Position numbers and translations under genes: made by a program. DNA of 64,000 nucleotides, taken from Hirundichthys speculiger. Lineage: Eukaryota > Chordata > Actinopteri > Beloniformes > Exocoetidae. Shown here in pieces: positions 12,021 through 24,300 of the stretch; the first letter of the stretch is position 1, and every line of letters starts with the position of its first letter. The stretch lies in the NCBI GenBank assembly GCA_018398805.1, contig JAGFBZ010000571.1, positions 62,001 through 126,000 on the forward strand. Direction: 5' to 3'. Below the pieces are notes generated by a model. It ran no database searches. It was given only the letters and a program-made list of their open reading frames with translations, and had not been told where the DNA came from.

Positions 12021-12279
12021 AGCAGCATCTTGGGGGAAGGGGACTTGAGAAGAAGTGGGGATCATTTTAAGGAGCAGTTCTCTTGGTTTTTCCAAGTTGT
12101 TTCATTTTATGTTTCGTAAGGGCTGCAGATGTGAGAAATATAAGCGTGGGAATCAGCGCTGTAATTCAAAACCTGTTTTATAGACCACACTGTACAAATG
12201 TCTTTTGCTCTCATAAGTGCGTCAATTATTTTCTTTTTTTGATAATCTATTTTAGAAATATTGCTATTTTCTCTTGAGT

Positions 12280-12285
12280 AATAAA
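12280..12285 (+). terminator. clp1: polyadenylation signal of clp1
   Basis: AATAAA 260 nt after the clp1 stop codon, with a GT-rich stretch (tcttgttgtcacctctg) about 30 nt downstream. Confidence 0.7.
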
Positions 12286-12299
12286 TTTTAATTGTTAAA

Positions 12300-15200
12300 A
12301 GCAGGGCTCTTCACTCTTGTTGTCACCTCTGATCTTCTCTGTAGGGTAAGTGATGCAAGTTCTGGGGCATACAGCTCCAGTAACACTATTGCCACACAGT
12401 GAATTAATTTACCACCGGTCAGTGGACATTTCTAATTTTTCTCCTGACTGGTATGTGAATCTAGAAGTTGCTCATCTATCCTTTCTGTATGGGTTGTGTC
12501 AGTCTACTCATTTATGCCACATCATTGTCATTTTCACTACATGAGAATTTCACTTTCAGTGGGGAAGGGGGTGCAAATCTCTGGTAAAAACAAACGTGTT
12601 TTATACTAATTTCCATATCAACAATTGTTTAAGTTATTTGAATTCATCTAGTTCTTGGTAGTAATGATGGCTGATCCTAATTATAACTATTGAGCCTTAA
12701 AGGAAAAAAAAAAGATCCTAACTATAACAACCAAGCAAAACCAAGTGCCCTCACCGGACATTCTTGAGTTTTGTCTGTAAAGTGGGAGACGTGTCCTACC
12801 CTCCACACTGTACACATCCTGTAGTATTCATGTCTGTTTTGACCAAAGTACGATAAACGACACCAACCTATTAACTGTTTGGGAGTAGTACAGTAGGAGC
12901 TCTTTTAATGTTTGTTTGGGCAACACCTACCAGCTCACGGAGTATTCTTTACACCTAAATGCTGTTTTAATTTTCCACATCATCAACTATTTAACAACAT
13001 ACAGCGATGCTTGCTGATAACATTTGGATGCACAATGTGTGGAGACATCTCAAAAATACAAGAACATTTTAACGTGATTGTAAAGTATAACAAACTGGTG
13101 TTAATGTATCTGTTTTCTCTACTTTTTTTTCCAGATAAAAACAAATACATTTTTATATTTTTTTTTAATTTTCCAGAGACTGTATTTTAATTGAGGCTGG
13201 TTGGTTTGGTTAAATGATTCAACAATTTTTATTACCCTGATAATAATTCTTGCCAGGAATGGACTGGTTGGTCACTTGTCTGAGGTGTACCCAGATTTTG
13301 CCCACTGACATCTGGAATAGGCTCCAGCAAACCTCCATGACTATGGACAGGAATGTACTATGGATGGATTCAAACCTGAAACCTTAATGTGAGGCAACAG
13401 TTCTAACCACCTCAACTGCTGCCCATGCCAGGTCCAGGAACCACATTTACCTTTAAAACAAGGCTTCTTCTGCTAGTTAAATGCTAGGCCAACACATTCC
13501 TCATGTGGATTCAGTTTTTCCAAGTACACTCTTAGAATTAGTGCGCAAACTGAATTCATAGGGATTAATGTCTTTATTCAACCAATATGCTATTCATGAA
13601 ACTAAGATGTTCTTCAGATTTAAAACAACAAAATAATGTTTTCTTGGTTTTTTATTTTTTTTGGGGGGGTGTCTTTCAGATGAATGTACACCATTCACCC
13701 TTAGAAGGTGGTATTATGACCACCCACCTAAACTGGAGTAGGTTTCCTTTGTCCTGCCAAACAGCTCTGACTGGTGTGTATGAATAACTTTTTTTGGGAG
13801 GGGGGGGTTTCTGAAGTTTCTGGCATTGGGAGGTGTGCACATTAGTAAATCATTTTGACCCTGTGGGCTGTAGGGTGGGATCTTTGTGGATTGGGCTTGT
13901 GTTCCACAGATGTCATCAGATGCCATCAGATTGAAATCTGTTGAGATTGAGGTTTGAGTGAACACCTCAGAGTCTTTTGGGCTTTTCCACTAAATTGGTT
14001 CCAGAGCTGGTTCCAAACCCGCGCCTGACTTAGAACCACTTCTTTGTTGTTCGACAGCCAACCACAAAACAAACACCTGTTCTATGCCAGGAAATCTGTT
14101 GCTGCTTTGGGCCCACACTCTTCTGGGCTATCTGCAAGAGCTGGTTATTTGGGTTGGGGGGTGTTATCGTGGCATGAACACTCTCTCCTTGCACCTTTGC
14201 ACTGTGGTAGCCTTGTTCAAAGTGCAAAACAGTTTTGACAGTGCAAGAAACCAGCTAGTCTGACTAACATATTTTGACTGCCATATTAAAAAAAAAAAAA
14301 AAAAAAGAGCCTCTGTAGCCTCTGGTCCACTTCATTTAAAAGAGAGGAATAAAAGAAACTGTTTAAACATTTAAGTTAATAAGTTATTTGGAAGCAGCAG
14401 TGAAGGACAACTTTTAGTGATCTAAAATCAGCAGTGTTTGTGAATGTTCTTCACACTGCATACAGCGGCATTTACAATTGTTTTAAACTGAACTTTTAAA
14501 TTACATTTGAATAAATAAACACTAGAGGGTGTCTTGGTATCACCTGCTGGCATTTATGGATCTCTCTAAAAACAGTGGGCATAAATGGTGTTTGTAGCAG
14601 TGTTAATAAATACCAGTCAGCATTTGGAACCATCTGTTTGAACAGCAAAGAGCATACATAAATGGCCAGCTGTTGTATACCACAACCTTTGTAAACACAG
14701 ACTGGCATTATTAACATATTGGCTTTGAGGAAAAAGAAGGCTTGGTATGTATGGAAAAGCAAACCAGTTCATGAAATGTTCCAAAGTTGAACCACCCCTG
14801 AACTGGCTCCATCATCAGCCCAGCACCTGGTTAAAGTTGGTTGAAAATGTGTCATGTCCTTTAAGCTCCTCCTGAGTATTTTTATTGTTTTTTAAACACC
14901 GAGCAGTGTTACTTTGCCTGATAGTGGTTTTAATATTGTGCCTGTAAATTGCCAAGTTTACATTACGTGCCTACAGTTTCATGTTGGCTTGTCAAGTGTG
15001 ATGACATTGTGGGGTAGTAGTTTCTGCAGTTCTGATGTATATTTATTGTGGACAAACATATAGTTAGAATTTACCAGGTACTTCTAGGGTTGGGTCAGAA
15101 TAAGTAAAAAATATGTGTTACTCTGTTTAGATTATTTTAATGAATTCAAAGATAACCTTAATTATATCTTAGTTGAGCCTTAAATAAAATTGTCACGCCA

Positions 15201-15540
15201 AGGAAAATCAAGTAACCTTATGAGACGATCTTGAATGTTGCCTATAAAGTGGGAGACCTGTTCCCCCCGCTATGCAGTACACATCCTGTCGTGTCATTCT
15301 ACCGCTCACTTGCCCTCAATGCTTGCCCTTCTTGACCTTGCCCTCACCACCATAAAAGAAAAAAAAAAGATTTTTCTTCTGCTTATAAAACCATATGAAA
15401 AGACAACCTGAGTGGGCATGTTTTATAGTAAGTGTATACATTTGTTTTGTGTAACTACATTGTAAAAAAAAAAAAAAAAAAAGGAAGAAAAAAAAGAAAA
15501 AGTAAGTATTGTGTCATAACAAATATGAGTTTTCGAAACT
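12300..15540. other. clp1-zdhhc5 intergenic region with repeats
   Basis: No coding sequence recognised. Two related segments in direct orientation lie at about 12690-12825 and 15175-15305 (shared: aaagtgggagac, gtacacatcctgt and flanking similarity). A SINE/LINE-tail-like fragment is at 13260-13400 (aataggctccagcaaacctcc). A possible miniature element spans about 13978-14850. Long A runs are at 14287-14306 and 15463-15482. Confidence 0.5.
13978..14850. mobile_element. possible non-autonomous DNA transposon
   Basis: The left end (ttttccactaaattggttcc then agagctggttcc) and the reverse complement of the right end (ttttcaaccaactttaacca then ggtgctgg) are loosely similar inverted ends, and CTGGTTC/GAACCAG words recur near both. 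No clear target duplication was found. Weak call. Confidence 0.3.
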
Positions 15541-15559
15541 CAGGCTTGCCGTTTCCGAA

Positions 15560-15733
15560 AAGAAAACCACGCCTCCCCCATCTCTGATTGGCTGTTCCTC
15601 CCACCTGAAGACCGACATACTAGTTCCGGGATTTTGATGTCGGCCTAGCAAGCGAGCTAAGTATTCTGCTAGCGGCTAACTGAAGGAGGAGAAAAACGAC
15701 CCACAGCCAAGACAGCTCCATGTTCCACATTAG
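15560..15733 (+). promoter_or_regulatory. zdhhc5: zdhhc5 promoter and non-coding exon 1
   Basis: Upstream of exon 1 there is a GC/KLF-type box (ccacgcctccc, about 15567), an inverted CCAAT box (ATTGG 15587-15591) and an ETS-like core (ttccggg). Exon 1 ends at 15733 (ATTAG|GTGCGTG); the next exon begins at 17191 after TTGTTGCAG. The transcription start is probably close to 15640-15660. The local sequence is richer in CpG than its surroundings. Confidence 0.55.
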
Positions 15734-17262
15734 GTGCGTGATTTACATACTTTCTACAGAAACTGTTTAGCTGAGAGTCGTTACTACTGTCTCGTTAATC
15801 GTCAATAAGAACGTGTCCACCAGTGTGGGGCTCCCATGCAAGCCAGGTAACCAACACCAGCTCCTAGCTGTGGTAAAGGACTGAGCAGTGTCGCAAAAAA
15901 ACTTTTGAGGCTAGATAAAAGCCCACTGTGTATCGCGTTTAGATCTGCTCATATTTCTCGCTTCAACCAAAGTACCACAGGGCTTGTTCATTTAAAATGG
16001 TTGTGTGTATTTTCACGGCGATCACCGCGGTGTGAGCAGATTATGGCACCGTTAGTGACTGAATCCTCGGCGGCTGCATTGGCCTGCTTTTGACGCTGAG
16101 TATCTCTTCAAGTATCACTCAGAGATCAGCTCATACTGGATTGTCGTGGATTTTATCAAGATTACAGGAAGCTGTTTTCTCAAGACGGGTGGAATTTGCT
16201 CGAGCAGCCACTTAACGCTGTAGCATTGTCGTTGTGACATGACAGGCAAAGCTCGACACGGAGATTTTAGGATTAACATCCATTATAGTCGGATGGATTT
16301 GTTGTGGGACAGATGAGATGATTACCAAAAAGACAAACTGACACAGTCTCAGTTACAGCTCTTAATTTCTTATCACGGATGATTGTTGGACAGAGGGGTG
16401 TGTGTCCAAAGTATCAGATTACCTAGTCACTCCGTATCCGTTTTCGGTTTTATTCAAGCGGCACGGACTTTCTTTTTCGAACCTGGAGATGAAGGATGCT
16501 GGCACGGTGCGTGTCTCACAGATAGTTTTCTCTACGGTGCTTTGAGTTGCCAGTTGTGGGAGGTGTTCATAAAAAAAAAAAAAAAAAAAAAAAAAGCCCG
16601 AGGGCTCTGACGTTACAGCTGTCTAACAACAACAGCAGCGGTTCAACAACTCTGTGTGACTAACGATGAAAAGTCAGTTTTCTTAGTACAGCGAGACGCC
16701 GGGTTGTTGTGAAACCATTACTTCTCGCTCATAACTTTGTCCTAACCAGTTGTTTTTTTTTAACAAAATTTCTTCATGCGAAATGTCTTATTGTACTTTT
16801 TTATTGCTGTGTAGTTACTATGTTGTGTTCTTTATTATGTTGTTATACTCGATGGTGTATTGCAGCTCTTTCTTTTGATTAGCCAGTCAATCATTATCGG
16901 CATTGTGTATAAAGCTATATTAGGTTTTATTTTTCAACCAACTGTCAAAAATCACAAATTTTCAATGTGAAATTGGAAACAGTTAAGCAGCCGGAATTGA
17001 GGAAAATTTAGCATTTGAATAATTAGGTCAACTGGTGATTAAAACTAGTGGCAATTAAGAGGTAACTTGGAGAGCACACCACAATTGGTCTAATTGTATA
17101 CTAATTTAATATCAAATAATTTGCAAATTACTGTTTCTTTCTTCTTAGGCTTGACAGGTTTGTGAATATGTAATGTAATTGTTGTTGCAGGAGTATCAAG
17201 CAGCTCGCCGACAGAGCCAGGAGATGAATGAAGACTCTGAGCTGACAATCAACAAGGACTAA
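15720..17262 (+). other. zdhhc5: two overlapping upstream ORFs in the zdhhc5 5' leader
   Basis: After joining exon 1 (to 15733) to exon 2 (from 17191), an ATG at 15720 opens a 16-codon frame across the junction, MFHIRSIKQLADRARR, closing at TGA 17225-17227. That stop overlaps a second ATG at 17224 (sequence ATGA), which opens MNEDSELTINKD, closing at TAA 17260-17262. ATGA overlaps allow termination-reinitiation. The first ATG has a weak context (no purine at -3), so leaky scanning is expected. The leader then runs about 1.1 kb to the main ATG at 18376. Splicing is predicted, not proven. Confidence 0.5.
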
Positions 17263-18375
17263 AATATATCAAAATATGTAACATCCACACTGTACATGGA
17301 TTTCTTTAAGAGATGCAGAACAGGGATGGAGGTCTATCTGCAGAGAATTTTGAGGTGGGAGAGGTCACTACACCCATCCCCAACCAAGTGCGGTGGCACC
17401 TTTGAGAACTACATGGGGCTTCTTTATGGAATGAGTTGATTCTGCCACTTTGACCCAGAGACTAAAGACGGTGGTCTCGGAGGATCAAGGGGACTCTGGT
17501 TGGATATTTGAGCTTTTTGTACTTGTGAAGGCAAGGCCCCCATTTCATCCATTTTTTGAAGCACCTTTTTAAAAAACATATTCCAGGTGGACGTTTGGTT
17601 AATGTCAAATCAGCTTTAAAATGATTTTTTGTTTTAGTTGGTTTTCCCCCAATTTAGTTTGACAAGCTGGAAGTGTCCCTCCTGCCGCCACCCTCAGTTT
17701 CTTCCACCCACCGTGTGCCTAAATAAGCCCGCTTGGGACTATTACAGAAGTCATCAGTAGCTGCTGTGCTCAATTCTCTGTCTGTTCTCCTCTTTTGGCC
17801 TGCTGGACTACCTCTTCACTTTTCCTTTCTTTTTATATTAATTTTCACTGAAGGGGATAATCAGAACTTAAGCACATTGATGAGCTTTAATGTAAACACT
17901 GAGTTTTAGGTTGTGTGGACACGTGTCTGATTTTTTTTTTTTTAACAAAAAAAAATATATATACATATGCACAGCAGTGTTTATATCTTTGCACCAAATA
18001 CAGTCACATTCAAGCCATACAAATTATTTATCAATTACTTACATATATTTTTGTATCACATTAGTCTTGTATAGAAATTAAGATTATGCATACAAATTAA
18101 AAATTTACAGCAAGGTGTGCACTTGAAAGTAAAGCTGTATTGTATATTGCTATATTAAAAAAAACAACAACACCGTGTTGTTTCAGATCAGTTCCAGGAT
18201 ACGTTTCTGTCGGACATAGAGAATCCCATAGTGTTGGTTCTCCTTTCCAGTCTTTAGTGATGGCCCCCCCCTCTAAAACACCAAATTCATCATTTTGACC
18301 TGTAAAGCTCCCCTTTACAGTTGGTAGGTTGTAGATATCTACCTCCCTGTCTTCCTTCCCTGTCTCTTGTCTCTG

Positions 18376-21300
18376 ATGCCGGGTTTCAGTGGTGGGGGGG
18401 TTGGGGGAGGAGTAGGGGGCCCTGCTTCTGCTCCTCCCCGTCCATTTCGACCAAGCCGATACGTCCCAGTGTCTGCAGCCACTACTTTCCTTGTGGGAGC
18501 GACAACCCTCTTCTTCTGCTTCACGTGAGTGTTTTAACTGGACTGTTTCTGATATAAAAACATTTACTCACATAGATTATAGACTAAATTGTTTCATCAT
18601 TTTATTGGTACACCTGTGTGTTTGCCAAAAATCCATATGCAATATTTTATAAGAAGACATGCAGCTGTTAATTCAGAAGATTTGAACTGGTTATAACTGT
18701 CATCTTTTGGGTTTTACTACGGTTTTACTCTTTCACACCTGTGAGTGCTGCATTTACAATCACTGTGTTATATATTTAGCAATGAGGAGCTCAGTGGAGC
18801 TACTTGGGGTTAATTTGCCTTGCAGAAAGGTTCATCAGCAGTTGTTGATGGAGTGCAGAAGAAGCAGTTTCCCATCTGTGGGTTGCTAACAAACTGCTTG
18901 GATGCGTTTTTGTTACTACAATTTTGTTTCCTGTCATTTTTCCTTATACTGCCCAGGTGCCCATGGTTGTCAGAGTATTTGTCCTCTGTCATTCCCATCT
19001 ACAATGCTGTGATCTTCCTCTTCACCCTCGCCAATTTCTGCATGGCCACTTTCATGGACCCTGGAGTTTTCCCCAGAGGTAAGGTGTCAACAGTGCTGGT
19101 CTGCAGGTCTTTCCTCTGGAATGTTATCGCGCACCAACAGTGCAGTGCTTTTCAGTATGTGACACGCAAAGCTGAAAAGAATCATGAGTTATGACCACAG
19201 GCCACTTAATGCTAGAAAAACATATCATGAGTCATTGTGATGTGAGCAGAGTTGTGTGTTGTTTGTCTGTAGCGGAAGAGGATGAGGATAAAGAGGATGA
19301 TTTCCGTGCTCCTCTTTATAAGACGGTGGAGATCAAAGGCATCCAGGTGCGGATGAAATGGTGCTCAACCTGCCGGTTCTACCGCCCCCCGCGCTGCTCG
19401 CACTGCTCGGTCTGTGACAACTGTGTAGAGGTACACAAACTTACACTTCTCATAAACACAATTTCCCGGACATCATTTTTTTCTTTTTTTTTTATTTTAT
19501 GAGCAGTTTGGTTTACTTTTCAATATACATGTGAGTGAAGGTTTCACAGGTAAATAAAACAGGATGTGGTGATGCTTAATGCTTTTGGGGATAATTTTTT
19601 TCCCCCCTCTCAAATCTTGTTTTTGTGATTTTTAAATTCAAGATTTGAAAATTATTGTATTCAGGTTTTCAAGACAACCACTAAACCTGAAAACACGATT
19701 TAAATAGTCACTACAGATACATGTGATGTGTTTTAGTTTCAAAGGTAAGTCCTAATTTCACAGTGAGCCTCTAAACTCCTGAGTGACATGATTGCTCAGC
19801 CTAGATTTGGCCTATTTTTAGAGGAGGTGGAATTTATGTGAACAGCTAATTATTACTGTCTGTGTTATAGCTCTTATCTTTGATTTCCTCTCAGTGATGT
19901 ATTTATTTACGCCTGCATTTCCTTGTCTTCTGACTCCTTGCTCTCTTAGGATTTTGACCACCATTGTCCTTGGGTGAACAACTGTATTGGACGGAGGAAT
20001 TATCGCTATTTCTTCCTCTTTTTACTGTCTCTTACCACCCACATTGTGAACGTGTTTGCTTTTGGCTTGGTTTATGTCCTGCACCACCGCCAGCAGCTGG
20101 ATACGCCACATGCTGCTGTTACGTATCCTTTACTTGGCATTCAGTTATAAAAAGGCAAAAAAAAAAAAAAATCTCATGGGGCATTTTTTTTCTGTTTGAC
20201 TTGCTTTGTTGTATGTTGTTGTTGTTGTTGTTGTTGTTGTTTTTTTTCCTCCTTATTTATTATGTCCTTAACTCTTTCTCACAGTATGGCTGTAATGTGT
20301 GTGGCTGGTCTGTTTTTTGTCCCAGTTGCTGGTCTAACAGGGTTCCATATAGTACTGGTGGCCCGTGGTAGGACTACAAATGAACAGGTACATACAAGAA
20401 CTGGTTGTGTGCATCATTAAATTAACTCACACAGCTTTCTTCAGTTTTTTTAGATGTTGGTATCTATGGGATTTGAAAAGTATTTGTTTTAAAGAACAGT
20501 TGTTTTTCTTTCCCACTGTAGGTGACAGGGAAGTTCCGGGGAGGCGTTAACCCTTTCACCGATGGCTGCTTGAGGAATATTTCACAAGTACTTTGCAGCT
20601 CCCAGGCACCCAGGTCAGTACTCTCTTCTCCCCTGCACTCATCTGTTTACTTCTCTCCTTATAACACATTTTCACATTTTTCCCCAGCTCCTTCTGTCTT
20701 TCCATTGGTCTTTTTCCCATTACATTTTCCACCCTCTTTTATTGTTTTCATCTGTCTGCTCATTTCATGGAATATATGAGTGCATGCAGTCCCTCTGAAT
20801 GGATTCTGGCGTGAGGTGATGTTTGTCAGTAGAGTAGCATGCTGCTTAGCCTGTTGTTCATTGCTTGTGTAGCTTTAAATAAAATTGAATATGTGCATAC
20901 ATTACAGGTACATGGGCCGGTGGCGTAGCCGTCAGGCAGTAGAAATACAGCCACCCTTTCTTAGACCGCCGTTCACTGAGGCCCAACTGGAAGCCAAGGT
21001 CCTGGACAACGGCATCCAGAATGACCGACACAGCACTAGGGTGAGTCGAACGACATCTGAAAAACTTGCTGTCAGCATACTGTTAAACGCATTTTCCTAT
21101 TTAAATATTGAAAACTTAAGAACAACACAGAAACCCTGTGCAATGTAAGATGGAAAAATAACATGAATGAAACGTTAAGCCTTTGCTGACACTAGTGTGG
21201 ATCCATTTTAAAATGTCTAAGTTCTGTTATGGTTACACCTGGCGTCCACACTACTCCACCGAGTTTTAGATTCAAAAACAAAACATTGTTGATCCACTGC

Positions 21301-24300
21301 AGACCCTGCTTCATTTTGTAAATGAAAGTGTTACAGTTTAATAGGGATGAACAAAACTGGAAGCATTTATAAACAAAAATGTTGTTGCACAGATCGGCTT
21401 CACGTTTCAGTCTTTTGGTCATAGAACATAGCGTATATATCACATAACCCTTACTAAAACACACACACACGCAAACAAAAAGAGCATTAGCAACAGTAAA
21501 ACAACAACAACATGGAAACAGAACAGTCATCTTTGTTGTCCTTTACATTAGTTGTTATGCAGCTAATTTCTATATTTAATAATAGTACAACGGCCTGCAT
21601 TGTATGCATGTATGTATGTATGCATACTGTGTGTGTATATATATAGAGGTACCTGCATGGTTCACCTCTATAAGAACAATCTGTAATGGAAACAAATTCC
21701 AGCAGACCATGCTGATGCGGACACAGATGGGGATAATTTTAAAGCATCATCAGCATCAGCAAAACCAAACAGATGATTGAAGATTTCTGCGAAAATGAGT
21801 ACAACTCCTCCTTCTCTCAGCTGTGATCAAGTAGCTGTGGAGATGGTTTTCTGCCTTGAAAATCTCAGGGTATATGCACGTCACCAGTCCCTTCACTGTT
21901 GAGAATCATCAAGAAGGATCATAAATGCATATACTTCTGAGGAAATTAAGGAGGGTAGGACTAGACTCCAACAGCTTCGGCTCAGAGGTGTGTGATGGCG
22001 AACACGCTGGCTTCCTGCATCACTGTGTAGTATGGTAGCTGCACAGTGGCAGAGGAAAAAAAAACACTGCAGTAGCTTTTAACGTCTGGGAAAAGACTAT
22101 TGGATGCAAGTGCCACCCGTCTCTGTCATGTACATCAGCAGATGTATTAACAAGGCACGTGCATCAGGTGACTCCACCCACCCTGCACCTGAACTGTGTA
22201 CCCCCCTGGCCCCAGAGAGGAGGCTACGCGGCCTCTGAGCAAAGATCACCAGACTCTGGAACAGTTATTTACTATTTACTATTATACTGAGCTGTAGACT
22301 GTTTATTAGAGATTGCTGTCACAAACCGCACTTTCAAGCTACTTCACTAATTCTTTATTGTCTAAATTTGTTCTTGTAGTATTTAATTTTTGACTTATTT
22401 AATGTGGAAATTTTAAAGTTTGGTTAGTTTAATCTTTCAAAATGTGTAAAATATAATATATTTACTAGAGAACTGGGTACTTGGTGTCAGTTGTTCTCCC
22501 ACTGAGAAGTTGCTGCAAGTTTGTCTTTTTTCACGTTTTCATGGTCATAATGACAATAACGTATCTTGAATCCTTGCAGAGGAAACTATATTAGTGTGGG
22601 CATGGTCTAAGTGTAAGATATTTTTTACAATAATGTCATGGTGAACAGTTTTTTACTGGAAAAACAAAGGGGAGTAATTCATTCTTAGCAGAAGTCAAAG
22701 TCGAAATCCACATGTTTCAGCATCTGACCTTCTCTGATCTGCATTGTTGGACGAGGTCAGGTCACATCGGCATGAGAGTTCCTCCAGTGCAGGCCTGGGT
22801 GTTGAGCTAGAAGCAACTTTACAGATTTTTTCACCTCATCAGAAACCAAATTGTTTGGGTGGTACAAACCGTGCATAAATATGTGTAAACCCCGAGCCTT
22901 TGTTGGCCTCACTTTCATGAGTCTGTAAATGCCTAAATAGTGGTGCTCTCATAGTCACTGTCACACATGACCCAAAATCCAAAAACATACCATATTTGCA
23001 TACATCAATCACTTCATGGTTAATCATATTCCAAAACCATTATGACTCAAAAAACAGAAATTAAAAAAGTCATTATAGAATTTTTTTTTCTTAGAAATTG
23101 CTTTAACTCTTTTTGCTAAGCAGTCTCATCTTACATTTTAGTCACTTGGTTTTTAGTTCTGCTCCATAGTTACTTAAGATATGCTCGATCTCTTTATTAT
23201 CTTTTCCAGTCAAAAGCAGTCTAGATCAGATGGAGAGCCAGTCAGCTGATGCAGAGGCTCCACCTCCACCAAAGCCAGATCTTCGGTACCCTGGCGTGCC
23301 CCGTGCTGACACAGAGGGTAAGACAGACGCAAACATGCATGAGGGAATCCAGGCAGTCGAAAACAAATCACTTAATGTGTCGAGACGTGAGGGTTGACCA
23401 TAAATCGGAGTGGGTGGGTAGGGGGTGTAAGTGTGCAGATTTATTGTTTGTTTTGTAATCATAAACACATCTCACTCAAATATCACTTATCTTTTTTTGG
23501 GGGTCACTCAGAGAGCAGTTTGTTGACTGAGGCTCCACCAACACCATCTATGTACAAGTACCGACCCCCCTACAACAGCCCAGGAAGGAACCACTCTGCC
23601 GTGGCACATCCAAATAAGGTACATTTCAATTTATATGTAGAGACGTAAAAGTACCGGGATATAAAATATTTACATCAACATTAATCATATACGTTTGTCT
23701 GATATCAGACTACTATGTAGATATGTGAATCTACAACCCCAATTACAAAAAAGTTGGGATGTGTAAAATGTAAATAAAAACAGAATGCAATAATTTGCAA
23801 ATCTCATAAACCCATATCTTATTCCTAAAAGAACATTAAAAAACATATTGGATGTTGAAACTGAGGCATTTTACCATTTCATGGAATTTATTAGTTTATT
23901 TTGACTTTAGTGGCAGGAGCACATCACAAAAAGGTTGGAACAAGGCTAGAAAAGTAATTGACGGAAATCAAAAACAAATGGACGAGTATTAACCATTAAG
24001 TAGGTTTATGAGCAACAGGTCAGTGACATTACTGGGTATAAAAGGAGCATTTCAGAGAGACATGTAAAGATGAACAAAGGTTAGGCAACAAAGTGTCTAA
24101 AAACTGTGGAACAATTCAGAAAAATGTTCTTCAATATAAAACTGCAAAGACTTTGAAGATTCCACAATGTACAATAAATAATATCAAAAGATTCAGAGAA
24201 TCAGGAGGAGTGTCTGTGTGTGGACAGAAGTCAAAACTGGATGCATGGGATCTTTAAGCCGTTAGGCAGCCCTGCATTATAAACAGGCATGATTGTCTAA

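Noticed and set aside
17191..17262. Frame EYQAARRQSQEMNEDSELTINKD as a coding last exon of another gene
   Set aside because: Joined to exon 1 this frame is closed by a TAG at the junction, no upstream coding exon was found, and its position fits the zdhhc5 leader. Only the part from ATG 17224 is kept, as a uORF.
21041..21050. Alternative zdhhc5 exon 7 donor (A|GTCGAA) that would rescue the exon 8 frame
   Set aside because: It is a weak donor next to the strong AGG|GTGAGT, and it would not give the conserved S-K-G-S-L residues. It is kept only as the rival explanation in the finding.
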